A program made the translations under genes and the position numbers. Positions 6,228 through 6,659 of a stretch of 6,659 nt of DNA are shown one piece after another. This stretch comes from Clostridium sp. UBA4746 (lineage in GTDB: Bacteria > Bacillota > Clostridia > Clostridiales > Clostridiaceae): assembly GCA_002403785.1 (NCBI GenBank), contig DHIM01000002.1, positions 3,049 through 9,707 on the forward strand. The letters run 5' to 3'. The notes below the pieces were generated by a model. That model was not told the DNA's origin. It ran no database searches and saw only the letters and a program-made list of their open reading frames with translations. Position 1 is the first letter of the stretch; each line of letters starts with the position of its first letter.

Positions 6228-6264
6228 ATGTGCAAGCTCATAAAAAAATCTTGAGCTTGCATAT
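6228..6264 (+). promoter_or_regulatory. Stem-loop between IIA and enzyme I (possible attenuator or terminator)
   Basis: TGCAAGCTCA (6231-6240) pairs perfectly with TGAGCTTGCA (6252-6261) around an 11-base A-rich loop; A6228-T6264, T6229-A6263 and a G-T wobble extend the stem to 13 pairs. It is followed by TATCTATTTT, a poor U-tract, so a classic intrinsic terminator is only weakly supported. An attenuator, processing site or antiterminator target is equally possible, since a GlpP-type RNA-binding regulator is encoded upstream. The rest of the 6112-6314 gap shows no convincing promoter and no protein-coding sequence that I can support. Confidence 0.45.
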
Positions 6265-6314
6265 CTATTTTAATAGAGAGTAAATTTGGAGAAGAATAGG
6301 AAGGAGTTTTCAAT

Positions 6315-6659
6315 ATGATTTTGGGTACAGGGGTCTCACCAGGAATTGCTATGGGAAAAGTTTTGCTTTTACAAAATGAAGAATTTGTAATTAAAAAGAA
6401 CATGATCAATGATATTGAAGCAGAAAAAACTAGATTTTTTAAAGCTTTAGAAGATTCAAAAAATGAACTGTTACAAATTAAAGATAAAGCACTAAAAGAA
6501 CTTGGCGAAGAAAAGGCCGCTATTTTTGAAGCTCATTTAATGGTGCTAAAAGATCCTGAACTGATATCAAGTACAGTGGAAAAAATAGAAGTTGAAAAAT
6601 TCAGTGCTGAGTATTGCTTTAAGGTAGTGACTACAGACTTTATAAAATTGTTTGAAGGT
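6315..6659 (+). CDS. ptsI: PTS enzyme I (phosphoenolpyruvate-protein phosphotransferase), 5' part
   Basis: The first 115 codons are present; the gene runs off the window, and a full enzyme I is about 570 residues. Enzyme I takes phosphate from phosphoenolpyruvate onto a histidine and passes it to HPr, starting the PTS chain. Seen: GTGVSPGIAMGKV (4-16), the standard N-terminal strand, and then the helical HPr-binding region with IFEAHLMVLKDPEL (70-83) and AEYCFKVVTTDF (98-109), all typical. The active-site His lies beyond the window end and cannot be checked. AAGGAG (6301-6306) lies 8 bases before the ATG. Enzyme I is usually encoded once, in a housekeeping ptsHI operon; here it follows a sugar-specific IIA gene, so it may be a second, pathway-dedicated copy. 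Upstream GAF domains (as in PtsP) are absent. Confidence 0.92.
   Translation, partial: MILGTGVSPGIAMGKVLLLQNEEFVIKKNMINDIEAEKTRFFKALEDSKNELLQIKDKALKELGEEKAAIFEAHLMVLKDPELISSTVEKIEVEKFSAEYCFKVVTTDFIKLFEG

Noticed and set aside
6137..6409. Open reading frame of 90 codons on the minus strand across the IIA-enzyme I gap
   Set aside because: It overlaps the clear enzyme I N-terminus and its SD, has no recognisable motif, and looks like a chance frame in AT-rich DNA.

Overview
The window is AT-rich, with A/T-ending codons, mostly AGA/AGG arginine codons, and strong Shine-Dalgarno (SD) sequences of the AGGAGG type before nearly every gene. It most resembles a low-GC Firmicute, probably a Clostridium-like anaerobe; the species cannot be named from the sequence alone. 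All eight genes are on the + strand.

Layout: (1) 46-1086, a D-2-hydroxyacid dehydrogenase (YoaD-like / phosphoglycerate-dehydrogenase superfamily). (2) A gap of about 100 bases with consensus -35 and -10 boxes (1114-1140). (3) 1191-1757, a member of the GlpP family of glycerol-3-phosphate-responsive RNA antiterminators. (4) 1801-2850, a second 2-hydroxyacid dehydrogenase, paralogous to the first. (5) 2949-3842, a class II (zinc) ketose-bisphosphate aldolase. (6) 3910-4209, 4300-5574 and 5638-6111, the IIB, IIC and IIA proteins of a galactitol-family (Gat) PTS permease. (7) A 203-base gap with a clear stem-loop (6228-6264). (8) 6315 to the window end, the first 115 codons of a PTS enzyme I. 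No RNA genes, mobile elements or CRISPR arrays were seen, and no gap reaches 300 bases.

The genes look like a self-contained catabolic unit. Enzyme I (with an HPr encoded elsewhere) feeds phosphate through IIA and IIB to IIC, which would import and phosphorylate a polyol, sugar or sugar acid. One or two NAD-dependent 2-hydroxyacid dehydrogenases and a class II aldolase would process the phosphorylated product, most plausibly releasing dihydroxyacetone phosphate (DHAP). A GlpP-type regulator would sense a small phosphorylated metabolite and control transcription by antitermination. Two things differ from known gat operons: the expected polyol-phosphate dehydrogenase (GatD) and sugar-phosphate kinase are absent from the window and two 2-hydroxyacid dehydrogenases stand in their place, and a GlpP-type protein is linked to a PTS instead of to glycerol genes. 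The substrate is unknown; a sugar acid is an inference.

The first dehydrogenase differs from the rest in arginine codon use (10 of 12 CGN, against 0 of 10 in its paralogue) and lies upstream of the internal promoter. It may therefore have a separate origin or belong to a different transcript.
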